Origin: Methylobacterium fujisawaense
GTDB taxonomy: Bacteria; Pseudomonadota; Alphaproteobacteria; Rhizobiales; Beijerinckiaceae
Direction: 5' to 3'
Length of the DNA: 64,000 bases
Assembly: GCF_014138435.1 (NCBI RefSeq)
Contig: NZ_JACJIM010000007.1
Span: 62,001-126,000, forward strand
Shown in pieces: positions 46,078 through 54,231 of the stretch; position 1 is the stretch's first letter; every line of letters starts with the position of its first letter. The notes below the pieces were generated by a model that searched no databases, had not been told where the DNA came from, and worked only from the letters and a program-made list of their open reading frames with translations. The position numbers and the translations under genes were made by a program.

Positions 46078-46365
46078 ATGCCGAGACTCGGCTCCATGAT
46101 CCTCGACGGTCTAGCGTTCCTCCTGGCCGCGATCGCCCTCACGGCGGTCGTCGTCGGCTACGAGCGTAATCTGCCGGATCCGGGCGCGTCACTCGCCGAA
46201 GGCCCGCCTGCCTGGATCGATCCGGTCACGACGGGGGCGATCACACCGGCGGCGCCGGGCGCGGCGTCTCGCTGGGCGGACGCGCAGCTCCTGATCCCGG
46301 CCGCGGACACGAATCGGCCGCACCACGCCGACGGCGGCGCCTGGGTGAACCCGCCGCGCCGCTGA
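46078..46365 (+). CDS. hypothetical single-span membrane protein
   Basis: A 95-residue protein with one hydrophobic helix (ILDGLAFLLAAIALTAVVVGY) near the N-terminus and a polar, Pro/Ala-rich tail outside the membrane. I do not recognise it. It starts 91 bp after the SDR gene; a small hairpin with arms CAGGGTT/AACCCTG lies between them at 46020-46037. Confidence 0.6.
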   Translation: MPRLGSMILDGLAFLLAAIALTAVVVGYERNLPDPGASLAEGPPAWIDPVTTGAITPAAPGAASRWADAQLLIPAADTNRPHHADGGAWVNPPRR

Positions 46366-46454
46366 GACATCCGCCTCGGGCCGGCGACCATCACAACTGA
46401 TCGTTAACTATGGTTGCCGAACCTTCCACCGCACAGCGAAGCGGAGAGGCATCC

Positions 46455-46769
46455 ATGACGCGCGACGGAAACCGCCCCCATCCCAGCGCCCTGGCGCGCT
46501 ACCCGGTTCCGATCGAGCTGATCTCGGCGCTGTTCCGCGCCGACGACGCGGAGCGCGACCGGCTGCTCGCCCCGATGCCGGCCTATGGGCGAGCCCGGAT
46601 CGCGGCCTATTGCGCCGACAACGCGCGGCTCGCGGCGCTCGGCCTGAAGGTGGCGCGGTCCTGCGACGAGGCCACGCTCGTCAAGGCGGCGGGCCAAGCC
46701 GTCGGCGCCGACCTCTACGCGCGCTCACGGGCCGCCGCCCCGACCCCGGTCCGGCTTCAGGCCGCCTGA
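46455..46769 (+). CDS. hypothetical small protein
   Basis: A 104-residue soluble, mostly helical protein I do not recognise (ALARYPVPIELISALFRADD, then AYCADNARLAALGLKVARSC). No signal peptide. I chose the ATG at 46455 for its gagagg ribosome site; an in-frame ATG at 46410 would add 15 residues. Confidence 0.6.
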   Translation: MTRDGNRPHPSALARYPVPIELISALFRADDAERDRLLAPMPAYGRARIAAYCADNARLAALGLKVARSCDEATLVKAAGQAVGADLYARSRAAAPTPVRLQAA

Positions 46770-46908
46770 CCGATCCGTTGCGCGTGGGCCCGTCCGGCCG
46801 ATCCCGTCGGGTTGATGAATGGCCGGACCTGTCCCGGTTCACGGCGACCGGCGCATCCTCCTGCCATCGGTCCGGTGCGTCCGGCCCGCTGGTTCAGGAG
46901 ATCGTGTC

Positions 46909-47208
46909 ATGATGCGCTCCAAGATGCTCGGCCTGGTCGCGGTGGTCACGGCGGGGCTCGCCACCGCCACGGCGGCGAACGCGGCACCGTTCGGCTATGG
47001 CCCCCCCGATGCCGGGGTCGTGATCGAGCGCGTGGCGGGCGGCTGCGGTCCCGGCTTCCACCCCAATCCCTGGGGCCATTGCCGGCCCAACGAGCGCGGC
47101 TGGGGCTGGGGCGGTCCCCGCGGGCCCTACGGGCGGCCGGGCTACGGCGGCTACGAGCGCGGCTATGGCGGCTATGACGGCCCGCGCCGGTTCCACGGCG
47201 GCTGGTAG
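46909..47208 (+). CDS. GCG_CRPN-domain secreted small protein, second copy
   Basis: A 99-residue exported protein with a signal peptide (SKMLGLVAVVTAGLATATAANA) and the prefix GGCGPGFHPNPWGHCRPN, followed by a Gly/Tyr/Arg-rich tail (GWGWGGPRGPYGRPGYGGYE). It shares the prefix with the protein at 28682-28969, but the repeat tail is Gly/Tyr-rich rather than Trp/His-rich. The function is unknown. Confidence 0.82.
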   Translation: MMRSKMLGLVAVVTAGLATATAANAAPFGYGPPDAGVVIERVAGGCGPGFHPNPWGHCRPNERGWGWGGPRGPYGRPGYGGYERGYGGYDGPRRFHGGW

Positions 47209-47235
47209 CCCGCGCGGCCGGCTCGGGACCATACC

Positions 47236-47261
47236 CCGGATCCGGATCGGACCGGATCCGG
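47236..47261 (+). terminator. hairpin after the second GCG_CRPN gene
   Basis: CCGGATCCGG occurs twice, at 47236-47245 and 47252-47261, separated by six bases. Because the unit is itself a palindrome the two copies can pair as a 10-bp stem. A short T-containing stretch (acttgattg) follows. A modest terminator. Confidence 0.4.
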
Positions 47262-47371
47262 ACTTGATTGCCGACTTGTCCCGCCGGAACGGACACCCGC
47301 ATATTCACGACGGGATAGAGCCGTATTAGTCTCTTCCGGGACGACACATAGTGTCCCGGAGATTTTTCGAT

Positions 47372-47848
47372 ATGCGCCGCTATGTATTTGCATCCCTGAT
47401 GATTGCCGGCGTGGCGGCCGGTGCCTCGCCGGCCGCTGCCCTGTCGACCAAGGAGTGTTCGGCAAAGTATCAGGCCGCCAAGCAGGCGGGGACGCTTAAC
47501 GGGCAGAAGTGGAACGACTTCCGCAAGGCCGAGTGCGGCGCGGCGGCCGATACCGCCCCGACGACCGCCCCCAACCCGGTCTCGCCGACCGCGACGACCG
47601 CCGCGCCCGCGGCCCCGCCGGCGGCCGGTTCGCGCGCCGGAACGACACCGGCCGCCGCCGCCGGATCGGCCGCCTTCCCCCGCGCCATCGATCCGAAATA
47701 CGCCAAGGAATCGGCCGGAAAGGCCCGCATGCACACCTGTCTCGACAGCTACAACGCGGCCAAGGCCGCCGGCACGTTGGGCGGCATGAAGTGGATCGAG
47801 AAGGGCGGCGGCTACTATTCGGCCTGCAACAAGCAGCTCAAGGGCTGA
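47372..47848 (+). CDS. exported protein with two internal Cys-containing repeats
   Basis: A 158-residue secreted protein (an in-frame GTG at 47351 would add seven residues). The signal peptide is followed by CSAKYQAAKQAGTLNGQKW and, after a long Ala/Pro/Thr linker, by a related module CLDSYNAAKAAGTLGGMKW...ACNKQ. Each module has two cysteines and the core AGTL-G-KW. Similar proteins occur in Rhizobiales; the function is unknown. Confidence 0.75.
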   Translation: MRRYVFASLMIAGVAAGASPAAALSTKECSAKYQAAKQAGTLNGQKWNDFRKAECGAAADTAPTTAPNPVSPTATTAAPAAPPAAGSRAGTTPAAAAGSAAFPRAIDPKYAKESAGKARMHTCLDSYNAAKAAGTLGGMKWIEKGGGYYSACNKQLKG

Positions 47849-48152
47849 GCCGCTTCGCGGCCGCGGCCCGAGCGGGTCCCGATCCCGCTCGGACCTGGCG
47901 CCCGACAAGACAGGCCCCGACGGTCGCAGCGATGCGACCGGCCCCCTCATTCTGGCGGGGAGGGGGGCCGGGTTGGGATCGGTGGAGAGGGCACCGGATC
48001 GCGCGATCCGGCGTCGCCCCCACCTTCGGTTCCTCACCGCGAGGGGAGGCGCGCATCCAGCGGCCCGAGATGGGGAAGCATCCGAGCCTGCAGAGACGCC
48101 GCCGGCGCCACGACCGGCGCCGGCGGCGTTGTCCCGACCGGACCGACGGCGC
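47849..48152. other. non-coding gap between convergent genes
   Basis: These 304 bases lie between the stops of the repeat protein gene (rightward) and ssb (leftward). Apart from the hairpin at 48096-48129 I see nothing; there is no gene with a plausible ribosome site. Confidence 0.5.
48096..48129 (-). terminator. hairpin downstream of ssb
   Basis: A near-perfect 14-bp inverted repeat (left arm ACGCCGCCGGCGCC, loop ACGACC, right arm GGCGCCGGCGGCGT) lies 24 bp past the ssb stop in the direction of transcription. On the minus strand it is followed by tctctg, a weak T-rich end. It may terminate transcription from both sides. Confidence 0.6.
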
Positions 48153-48728
48153 CTAGAACGGGATGTCGTCGTCGAGGTCGTAGCCGCCGCGGCTTCCGCC
48201 GCCGCCGCCGTTGCCGCCACCGCCCGAGGAGGCCGGAGCCGGACGCCGCTCGCCGCCCTGGGCGCGACCGCCTCCGAAATCGCCGCCGCGGTCACCGCCC
48301 CGGCCGCCCCCGAAATCCCCGCCGCGGCTGATCTGGCCGCCGCCCTCTTCCTCGCCGGCGAAGTCGCCGCCGCCGCCGCGCCCGTCGAGGATCGTCATCT
48401 CGCCGCGGAAGCGCTGGAGCACCACCTCGGTCGTGTACTTCTCGACGCCGGAATTGTCGGTCCACTTCCGGGTCTGAAGCTGGCCCTCGATATAGACCTT
48501 CGAGCCCTTGCGCAGGTACTGCTCGGCCACCCGGGCGAGGTTGTCGTTGTAGATGACGACCGAGTGCCACTCGGTCTTCTCCTTGCGCTCGCCGGTCGCC
48601 TTGTCCTTCCACGACTCCGACGTCGCGAGCCGCAGGTTGCAGACCGGGTCGCCCGACCCGAGGCGGCGCATCTCGGGATCGCGCCCGAGATTGCCCACGA
48701 GAATCACCTTGTTGACGCTGCCCGCCAT
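48153..48728 (-). CDS. ssb: single-stranded DNA-binding protein
   Basis: A 191-residue SSB. The OB fold covers residues 4-112 (NKVILVGNLGRDPEMRR, WHSVVIYNDNLARVAEQYLRKG). A glycine-rich disordered linker (about 117-182) follows, and the acidic tip DLDDDIPF recruits replication and repair proteins. It coats single-stranded DNA as a tetramer. No uvrA is adjacent within the window. Confidence 0.95.
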   Translation of the reverse strand: MAGSVNKVILVGNLGRDPEMRRLGSGDPVCNLRLATSESWKDKATGERKEKTEWHSVVIYNDNLARVAEQYLRKGSKVYIEGQLQTRKWTDNSGVEKYTTEVVLQRFRGEMTILDGRGGGGDFAGEEEGGGQISRGGDFGGGRGGDRGGDFGGGRAQGGERRPAPASSGGGGNGGGGGSRGGYDLDDDIPF

Positions 48729-48896
48729 CGCTCTCTCCTAGTCGTACGGATCTCACTGGGCACTTGCCCGGCGGCGCGCGAACCATGCGCCCGGGCCTCC
48801 GGAGCGGCAACCTGCGGGGCGGGCTTGTGCCCGCTTTCCGCAGCGCCACCGGATCTGTTTGTTCTATATCCGTTCCAGATCGGCGGCAAGAAGCCG

Positions 48897-49916
48897 TCAG
48901 GACACGCGGACGACGAGCTTGCCGAAATTCCGGCCCTTCAACAGGCCCATGAACGCCTCCGGGGCATTCTCCAGGCCTTCGACCACGTCCTCGCGATAGC
49001 GGACGCGTCCGTCCTGGATCCAGCCGGCGACCTCCTTGCGGAACGTCTCGGCCTGCTCGGCGAAGTCCCAGACGATGAAGCCCTGGATGTGCAGCCGGTT
49101 GGTCAGGACCGCACGCATCAGGCCGGGCAGGCGGTCCGGGCCGGGGGGCACCTCGGTGGCGTTGTAGGCCGAGACGAGGCCGCAGACCGGGATCCGCGCG
49201 AAGGGGTTGAGCAAGGGCATCACGGCGGCGAAGACCGCGCCGCCGACATTCTCGAAGTAGACGTCGATGCCTTTCGGACAGGCGGCGGCCAGCGCGCCGG
49301 GCAGGTCGGGGCCGCGATGATCGACGGCGGCGTCGAAGCCGAGTTCCTCCGTGAGGTAGCGGCACTTCTCGGGGCCGCCCGCGATCCCGACGGCGCGGGC
49401 GCCGTGGATCTTGGCGATCTGCCCGACCAGGGAGCCCACCGGGCCGGCGGCGGCGGCCACCACGACGGTCTCGCCGAATTTCGGCCGGCCGATGTTGAGG
49501 AGGCCGGTATAGGCGGTCATGCCCGGCATCCCGAGCACGCCCAGCGCCGTCGAGGGCGGGGCGGCGGCGGGATCGACCTTGCGCGAGCCCTTGCCGTCGG
49601 TGACGAAATAGTCCTGCCAGCCCGCGAAGGCGGTCAGCATCTCGCCCACGGCATAGTCCGGGTGGTTCGAGGCGACCACCTCGCCCACCGTCTCGGCGGT
49701 GATCGGCGCGCCGATCTCGACGGGCGCCGCGTAGGATTTCGCGTCGCTCATCCGGCCGCGCATATAGGGATCCAGGGACAGCCAGCGGGTGCGCAGGAGG
49801 ACCTGGCCGGGTCCGGGCTGCGGCACCGGCACCTCCTCCAGGCGGAAGTTCTCGGGCCGCGGCTCACCGTGCGGGCGCGAGGCCAGGACGATGCGTCGGT
49901 TCATGTCGGTGGTCAT
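48897..49916 (-). CDS. NADP-dependent MDR-family oxidoreductase (CurA / prostaglandin reductase-like)
   Basis: A 339-residue zinc-independent medium-chain dehydrogenase/reductase. The N-terminal LSLDPYMRGRMSDAKSY is the signature of the leukotriene B4 12-hydroxydehydrogenase/CurA branch. The Rossmann region includes AAAAGPVGSLVGQIAK and GIAGGPEKCRYLTEELGFDAAVDHR. These enzymes reduce activated double bonds of enones with NADPH. I chose the ATG at 49916, with gggag upstream. It is divergent from the DUF4174 gene. Confidence 0.9.
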   Translation of the reverse strand: MTTDMNRRIVLASRPHGEPRPENFRLEEVPVPQPGPGQVLLRTRWLSLDPYMRGRMSDAKSYAAPVEIGAPITAETVGEVVASNHPDYAVGEMLTAFAGWQDYFVTDGKGSRKVDPAAAPPSTALGVLGMPGMTAYTGLLNIGRPKFGETVVVAAAAGPVGSLVGQIAKIHGARAVGIAGGPEKCRYLTEELGFDAAVDHRGPDLPGALAAACPKGIDVYFENVGGAVFAAVMPLLNPFARIPVCGLVSAYNATEVPPGPDRLPGLMRAVLTNRLHIQGFIVWDFAEQAETFRKEVAGWIQDGRVRYREDVVEGLENAPEAFMGLLKGRNFGKLVVRVS

Positions 49917-50040
49917 GGCGAACTCCCGGTTATTGCCTGTCGCCTCCGATCTGGGGCGCCGGACCGTGGAGGCAAAGGCGCGGCTGTGATCTCCCGGCCG
50001 GCTCGCGCGTTGTCCCGTCTCGGGAGCGCGGAGCGGCGGC

Positions 50041-50439
50041 ATGCGGGGAACGGCACTGGGATTCGGGCTGGCGGCGATGGCGACAGGGGCCGCCCTGGCC
50101 GGTCCCCTCGACGCCTATCGGGACCGCGCGCGGGTGCTGGTCCTGTCGGCGCCCGAGGCCGGGGACGCGGATCTCCGGGCGCAGCGGGCGGCCCTGGGTT
50201 CGGCCCGCACCGGTCTCGCCGACCGCGACCTCGTGGTGCTGGAAGCGGTCGGGTCCGGGGCGCAGGCGCAGGCCCTGCGCACCCGGCTCGGCCTGCCCGC
50301 GGACAGCTTCCGCGCCGTTCTGATCGGCAAGGACGGCGGCGCCAAGCTCACCGCCAAGGAGCCGATCGCCCCGCAGGCGCTGTTCGCCACGATCGACGCG
50401 ATGCCGATGCGCCGCGCCGAGATGCGCGAGCGCCGCTAG
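50041..50439 (+). CDS. DUF4174 family exported protein
   Basis: A 132-residue protein with a signal peptide (LGFGLAAMATGAALA) and a thioredoxin-like DUF4174 domain without the active-site cysteines: YRDRARVLVLSAPEA, then LIGKDGGAKLTAKEPIAPQALFATIDAMPMR. The function is unknown. It is divergent from the MDR reductase gene with 124 bp between starts. Confidence 0.8.
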   Translation: MRGTALGFGLAAMATGAALAGPLDAYRDRARVLVLSAPEAGDADLRAQRAALGSARTGLADRDLVVLEAVGSGAQAQALRTRLGLPADSFRAVLIGKDGGAKLTAKEPIAPQALFATIDAMPMRRAEMRERR

Positions 50440-50576
50440 GGCCGGATCCCCTGTGAACCGACGGGGTGCGGACACCAACGGTTAAGCCTACCGGCCTATC
50501 ACCGAAACGTGTCGACGGCCGCGTATCGGCCGTCCGTTGAGGCCCGCCAGGACGCTCGGACGAGACGCTCGAATCG

Positions 50577-50753
50577 ATGACCCGACAACAAGTCGCCACC
50601 GCCATCCGCCGCCTCGTCGACCTGCAGGTCGAGGATATCGAGCGCGCGGTTCGCGACGGCCATAAGACCATCGCGCTGAACGAGCTGGCGGATCTGAACC
50701 GCCAGCTCAAGGCCTTCGCGGCCGCCCTCAAGAAGGCGCCGGCCCGCATCTGA
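50577..50753 (+). CDS. hypothetical 58-residue helical protein
   Basis: A short frame (MTRQQVATAIRRLVDLQ, then DIERAVRDGHKTIALNELADLNRQ, ending KKAPARI) predicts one or two amphipathic helices with heptad-like leucines. No signal peptide. Unknown family. The sequence upstream (acgctcggacgagacgctcg) has only a weak ribosome site, but coding-like codon use and the intact frame favour a gene. Confidence 0.45.
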   Translation: MTRQQVATAIRRLVDLQVEDIERAVRDGHKTIALNELADLNRQLKAFAAALKKAPARI

Positions 50754-50765
50754 GCCGGCGCGACC

Positions 50766-51140
50766 CTACCAGCGCGGTCCGCCCCAGCGACGGGGCGGAA
50801 TGTCCTCCGGCGGCGGAGGCGGCGGGGGCGGCCCGCGGTCGACGACCGGCTCGTCGCAGACCCGCACCCGGCGCAAAACCGGCGCGCCATCCGGATCGAA
50901 CCGACGCCGCACGAATTCCCGGCACGCTTCGGGGGGCGCCGCCGTGAAGCGTGGGCCGCGGAACGCGGCCTCGGGACGTGGCGGCGGCGGCGGTCGGCGC
51001 TCCGGCTCCTCCTCCTGAGCGGGATCGCCATAGCCATGAGGAGGCGCGTAGGGACCGTCGAAATCGGCGGCCAGCGCCGGGCCCGTGGCGAGGAGCAGGG
51101 CGCAGAAAGCTGTGCGGACGAGGGAACGACGAGCGGGCAC
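50766..51140 (-). CDS. hypothetical exported proline-rich protein
   Basis: A 124-residue protein with a signal peptide (TAFCALLLATGPALAA) and proline runs at both ends of the mature part (PPPPPRP, PPPPPPPPED). The central segment EACREFVRRRFDPDGAPVLRRVRVCDEPV contains two cysteines likely to pair. I do not recognise it. It is convergent with the 58-residue gene. Confidence 0.6.
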   Translation of the reverse strand: MPARRSLVRTAFCALLLATGPALAADFDGPYAPPHGYGDPAQEEEPERRPPPPPRPEAAFRGPRFTAAPPEACREFVRRRFDPDGAPVLRRVRVCDEPVVDRGPPPPPPPPEDIPPRRWGGPRW

Positions 51141-51250
51141 GGGGGCCTCGGCGTGATCGGGCGCGCGGGGATCGCGGCCATCATCACCGGAGCTAGCGCC
51201 AATGCGCCTGAACCCTCCCCGTGTGGTGCTGTCAGTTGCCGTTCAGCCGG

Positions 51251-51646
51251 CTATTTCTGCATCGCGTTGACTTCGCACTGGGCGTAGTCCGCGCTCGCCT
51301 TCACGTAGGCGTTGAGCTTCTGCAGGTAGGCCTCGGCGATCGGCCGGAACGCCTGCGCCTGCAGGTTATAGGCCTTGATCGCGTCGTTGTAGCTGTAGCC
51401 CTCCCAGCCCGGGCAGCCCTCCTTGGCGTCGAGGCAGGCGGGCTTCTGCGGCAGCGCCGGCTTGGTCGGGCGGGCCGAGGCCGGCGGCGGCTCGGGCGCC
51501 GTGCAGGCTGCGACGGCCTGTGCCGCGGCCGCCGGGGGCGGCGCGGCGGGAGCCGCCTTGGCGGCCGGCTTCGCGGGTGCGGGCGGCGTCGCGAGGGCGA
51601 CCGTCGGCGCGAGCAAGCCCGCGATCAGGAGAAGCGTGCCGCGCAT
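51251..51646 (-). CDS. hypothetical exported Ala/Pro-rich protein
   Basis: A 131-residue protein with a signal peptide (RGTLLLIAGLLAPTVALA), an Ala/Pro low-complexity section and a C-terminal helical part (DAIKAYNLQAQAFRPIAEAY...DYAQCEVNAM). Cysteines at ACTAP, PACLD, GCPG and AQCE may form two disulfides. Unknown function. It lies downstream of the MsrQ-like gene on the same strand. Confidence 0.6.
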   Translation of the reverse strand: MRGTLLLIAGLLAPTVALATPPAPAKPAAKAAPAAPPPAAAAQAVAACTAPEPPPASARPTKPALPQKPACLDAKEGCPGWEGYSYNDAIKAYNLQAQAFRPIAEAYLQKLNAYVKASADYAQCEVNAMQK

Positions 51647-51714
51647 GGCGTCTTGAAAGCTCCGCTGGGCCCGGGGCCGCCGGCGGCGGAGGACCGGGAG
51701 CGGGTTCTGCTGCA

Positions 51715-52644
51715 TCAGGCCCGCGGCGACAAGGGCTCCCGGACCGGATCCCGGCGGGGCGTGGCGGCCGGCCGCCTCGTCGGCGCCGGGCCGGCGGCGC
51801 GCGCCTTCGGACGGCGCACCAGCGCCAGGAGCGGCAGCGACAGACCGACCGCCAGCACCCACCAGGCCGGCCGGATCGGCCCGGAGAAGTCCAGGTTGGC
51901 GGCGAGCACGAGGCTGGCCGGGACGCCGCTGGCGAGCCCGTACCAGGCGGCTTCGAGACCCGCGGTGGCGAGGCCGGCGAGGATCGCGAGCAGCAGGAGC
52001 GACCAGGGCCGCTCCGGCCATTTGAACCGCCGCATCACCCGCCAGCCCATCAGCAGCAGGAACAGGCCGGCCGAGAAGACCGGATCGGTGACGTCGATCT
52101 TGGACTGCAGGAAGTAATGGACCAGGGCCAGGACGGCGATCGTGTAGACGAGGCGGTGCAGCCGGTTCCAGTTCGGGCCGAGGTTCCGGATCGCCGCATC
52201 CGTGGAGGTCAGACCGAGGGCGATCAGGCCGATCAGCGCCACGAAGCCGATCGTCAGGTAGAGCCGCAGGGCGATCTCCGAGACGACCTTGGTGAGGATC
52301 AGGTTCTGGTCGACGGCGTAGAGGGTGAGATGGGCCACCGCGTAGGCCATCACGGTGATGCCGAGCATCCGCCGCACCGCGATGACCTTCGCCCAGTCGG
52401 CGATGCGGCGGAGCGGCGAGATCGCCAGGGAAAACAGCAGGAAGCGCACCGCCCACTCGCCGGTGGCGTGGATCAGCGCGGTGATCGGCTTCGCGCCCAG
52501 CGCGTCGAGCCGGTAGGCGGCCGCGAGGTACAGGGCCGGGGCGATGCAGGCCAGGAAGACCGCGAGCTTCAGCCACGAGAGGCGACCGGCCCGGTCGAGC
52601 CAGGGGCGGGGGATGGCGGGGAGAACGGCCGAGCGGTCGATCAT
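51715..52644 (-). CDS. MsrQ/YedZ-like heme-binding membrane protein
   Basis: A 309-residue inner-membrane protein of the ferric reductase-like transmembrane family. The core resembles MsrQ, the heme b subunit that feeds electrons to the periplasmic methionine-sulfoxide reductase MsrP. Candidate heme ligands are in LIHATGEW, YAVAHLTLY, NRLHRLVYT and LALVHYFLQ. MsrQ is usually about 200 residues; this one has some 100 extra C-terminal residues with two or three more hydrophobic segments and a basic tail. msrP is not adjacent. Confidence 0.82.
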   Translation of the reverse strand: MIDRSAVLPAIPRPWLDRAGRLSWLKLAVFLACIAPALYLAAAYRLDALGAKPITALIHATGEWAVRFLLFSLAISPLRRIADWAKVIAVRRMLGITVMAYAVAHLTLYAVDQNLILTKVVSEIALRLYLTIGFVALIGLIALGLTSTDAAIRNLGPNWNRLHRLVYTIAVLALVHYFLQSKIDVTDPVFSAGLFLLLMGWRVMRRFKWPERPWSLLLLAILAGLATAGLEAAWYGLASGVPASLVLAANLDFSGPIRPAWWVLAVGLSLPLLALVRRPKARAAGPAPTRRPAATPRRDPVREPLSPRA

Positions 52645-52853
52645 GGGTCTCGGACAGGCTCTTTTTCGGTGAGGGACGGCGGCGACCCGCCAGCGACATG
52701 CGCCACGGCGAGAACGGCCGCCCCCGGGCTCCGGTGCCGGCACGGGTCGGTTCGCCGCGGCCGGGCGCAGGTTACACGGGCCTGTCGCCCGGCACGGTTG
52801 ACCTCGGCCGCGCCGCGGCGAGATAGCGGGGCGACGGACACCGGATGGATCCC

Positions 52854-53864
52854 ATGCAGTACCGCAAACTCGGCCGCTCCGGCCTCAAGGTCTCGCCGAT
52901 CTGCCTCGGCACGATGATGTTCGGCGGCCCCACCGACGAGGCCACCGCCGGCCGCATCGTCGGCAGCGCCCGGGAGGCGGGGATCAACTTCATCGACACG
53001 GCCAACGTCTACACGGAGGGCCGCTCGGAGGAGATCACCGGCCGGGCGATCAAGGGCGACCGCGCCGCCTGGATCCTGGCCACCAAGGTCGCCAACCCGA
53101 CGGGCGAGGGCGTCAACGACCGCGGCCTGTCGCGGGTCCACGTGATGAAGGCCGCCGAGGACAGCCTGCGCCGCCTCGGCACCGATGTCATCGACATCTA
53201 CTACCTGCACAAGGAAGACCACGATACGCCGCTCGCCGAGACGGTCCGGGCGATGGCCGACCTCGTGCGGGCGGGCAAGATCCGCCATTTCGGCGTCTCG
53301 AACCACCGCTCCTGGCGGGTCGCCGAGATCTGCCGGCTCTGCGACGAGCTGGGGATCGACCGGCCGGTGGTGAGCCAGCCTTACTACAACGCCTTCAACC
53401 GCATGCCCGAGACCGAGCACCTGCCGGCCTGCGCCCATTACGGGCTCGGCGTCGTGCCGTACTCGCCGCTCGCCCGCGGCGTGCTCACCGGCAAGTACGA
53501 CCCGGATGCCCCGCCGCCGGCCGAATCCCGCGCCGGCCGCCAGGACACCCGGATGATGCAGACCGAGTGGCGTCCGGAATCCCTGCGCATCGCCCGGACC
53601 CTGAAGGCGCACGCCGAGGCGCGGGGCATCACGGCCGGCCAGTTCGCCACCGCCTGGGTGCTGAACAACCGCCTCGTCACCGGCGTCATCGCCGGGCCGC
53701 GCACCGAGGCGCAATGGCAGGAATATCTCGGCGCCCTCGACTACGCCTTCACCCCGGAGGACGAGGCGCTGGTGGACGGGTTCGTGGCCGCGGGCCATCC
53801 GACCACGCCGGGCTACAACGATCCCGCCTATCCGCTGGAGGGGCGGGTGCCGCGGGGTTGCTGA
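52854..53864 (+). CDS. aldo/keto reductase
   Basis: A 336-residue (beta/alpha)8 aldo/keto reductase (an ATG at 52845 would add three residues). The catalytic tetrad contexts are FIDTANVYTEGRSEE (Asp and Tyr), LATKVANP (Lys) and YYLHKED (His). The NADPH-binding C-terminal part includes YSPLARGVLTGKY and TGVIAGPRTEAQWQEYL. Substrate unknown, typically small aldehydes or ketones. It is divergent from the MsrQ-like gene. Confidence 0.92.
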   Translation: MQYRKLGRSGLKVSPICLGTMMFGGPTDEATAGRIVGSAREAGINFIDTANVYTEGRSEEITGRAIKGDRAAWILATKVANPTGEGVNDRGLSRVHVMKAAEDSLRRLGTDVIDIYYLHKEDHDTPLAETVRAMADLVRAGKIRHFGVSNHRSWRVAEICRLCDELGIDRPVVSQPYYNAFNRMPETEHLPACAHYGLGVVPYSPLARGVLTGKYDPDAPPPAESRAGRQDTRMMQTEWRPESLRIARTLKAHAEARGITAGQFATAWVLNNRLVTGVIAGPRTEAQWQEYLGALDYAFTPEDEALVDGFVAAGHPTTPGYNDPAYPLEGRVPRGC

Positions 53865-53885
53865 AAGGCAGCCGATCCCCAACCC

Positions 53886-54002
53886 CCTCATCCTGAGGTG
53901 CGCGCGCCTCGAAGGAGCCCTCCGGACAGCGCGCGATCCCTGGAGACCGCCTTCGAGGCCTCCTTCGAGGCCGCCGCGACGCTCCGGCACCTCAGGATGA
54001 GG
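53886..54002. repeat. intergenic inverted repeat, CCTCATCCTGAGG family, copy 2
   Basis: A 117-bp element with the same inverted ends as 6674-6787 (CCTCATCCTGAGG and CCTCAGGATGAGG) and internal GCCTCGAAGGAGCCCTCC with a matching inverted segment. It lies between the aldo/keto reductase and the rimP promoter. Confidence 0.85.
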
Positions 54003-54046
54003 CCGAGACCGGGACGAACAGGGCTGCGTCGTGCGCCTGATCCGTC

Positions 54047-54075
54047 TTGCGCTCCCGGCCGAGGGTCGCTATCTA
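54047..54075 (+). promoter_or_regulatory. promoter of the rimP-nusA-infB operon
   Basis: TTGCGC (54047-54052) and TATCTA (54070-54075) are separated by exactly 17 bases, a good housekeeping sigma-70-type promoter. Transcription would start near 54082. It drives the leader described at 54118-54149 and, by read-through, the translation-factor operon. Confidence 0.6.
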
Positions 54076-54117
54076 GCTCTCAACAGTTCTGATGGCAGTC
54101 GAGAGGCTGCGGTTCGG

Positions 54118-54149
54118 GAGTGGGCCCCACCGGGTCCGCTCTTTTTTTT
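54118..54149 (+). terminator. leader terminator (attenuator candidate) upstream of rimP
   Basis: GAGTGGGCCC-CACC-GGGTCCGCTC forms a 10-bp stem (two G-T pairs) at 54118-54141, followed by eight consecutive T (54142-54149). It is the clearest intrinsic terminator I found in the window. It lies about 37 bases after the predicted transcription start and 82 bases before the rimP ATG, so the operon must be expressed by read-through or antitermination. Confidence 0.85.
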
Positions 54150-54231
54150 CGCCGCAGAGCCTCTCGCCGCACAAGGCCGCACGCCGCGGGCGGGCCACGC
54201 AGAACGCCGCGAAGGTTGCGCGCTCAAACCC

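Noticed and set aside
47287..47320. GGAAC upstream of the repeat protein gene as a third EcfG promoter
   Set aside because: At the 16-17 base distance the sequence is CGAC or ACGA, not CGTT or a near match.
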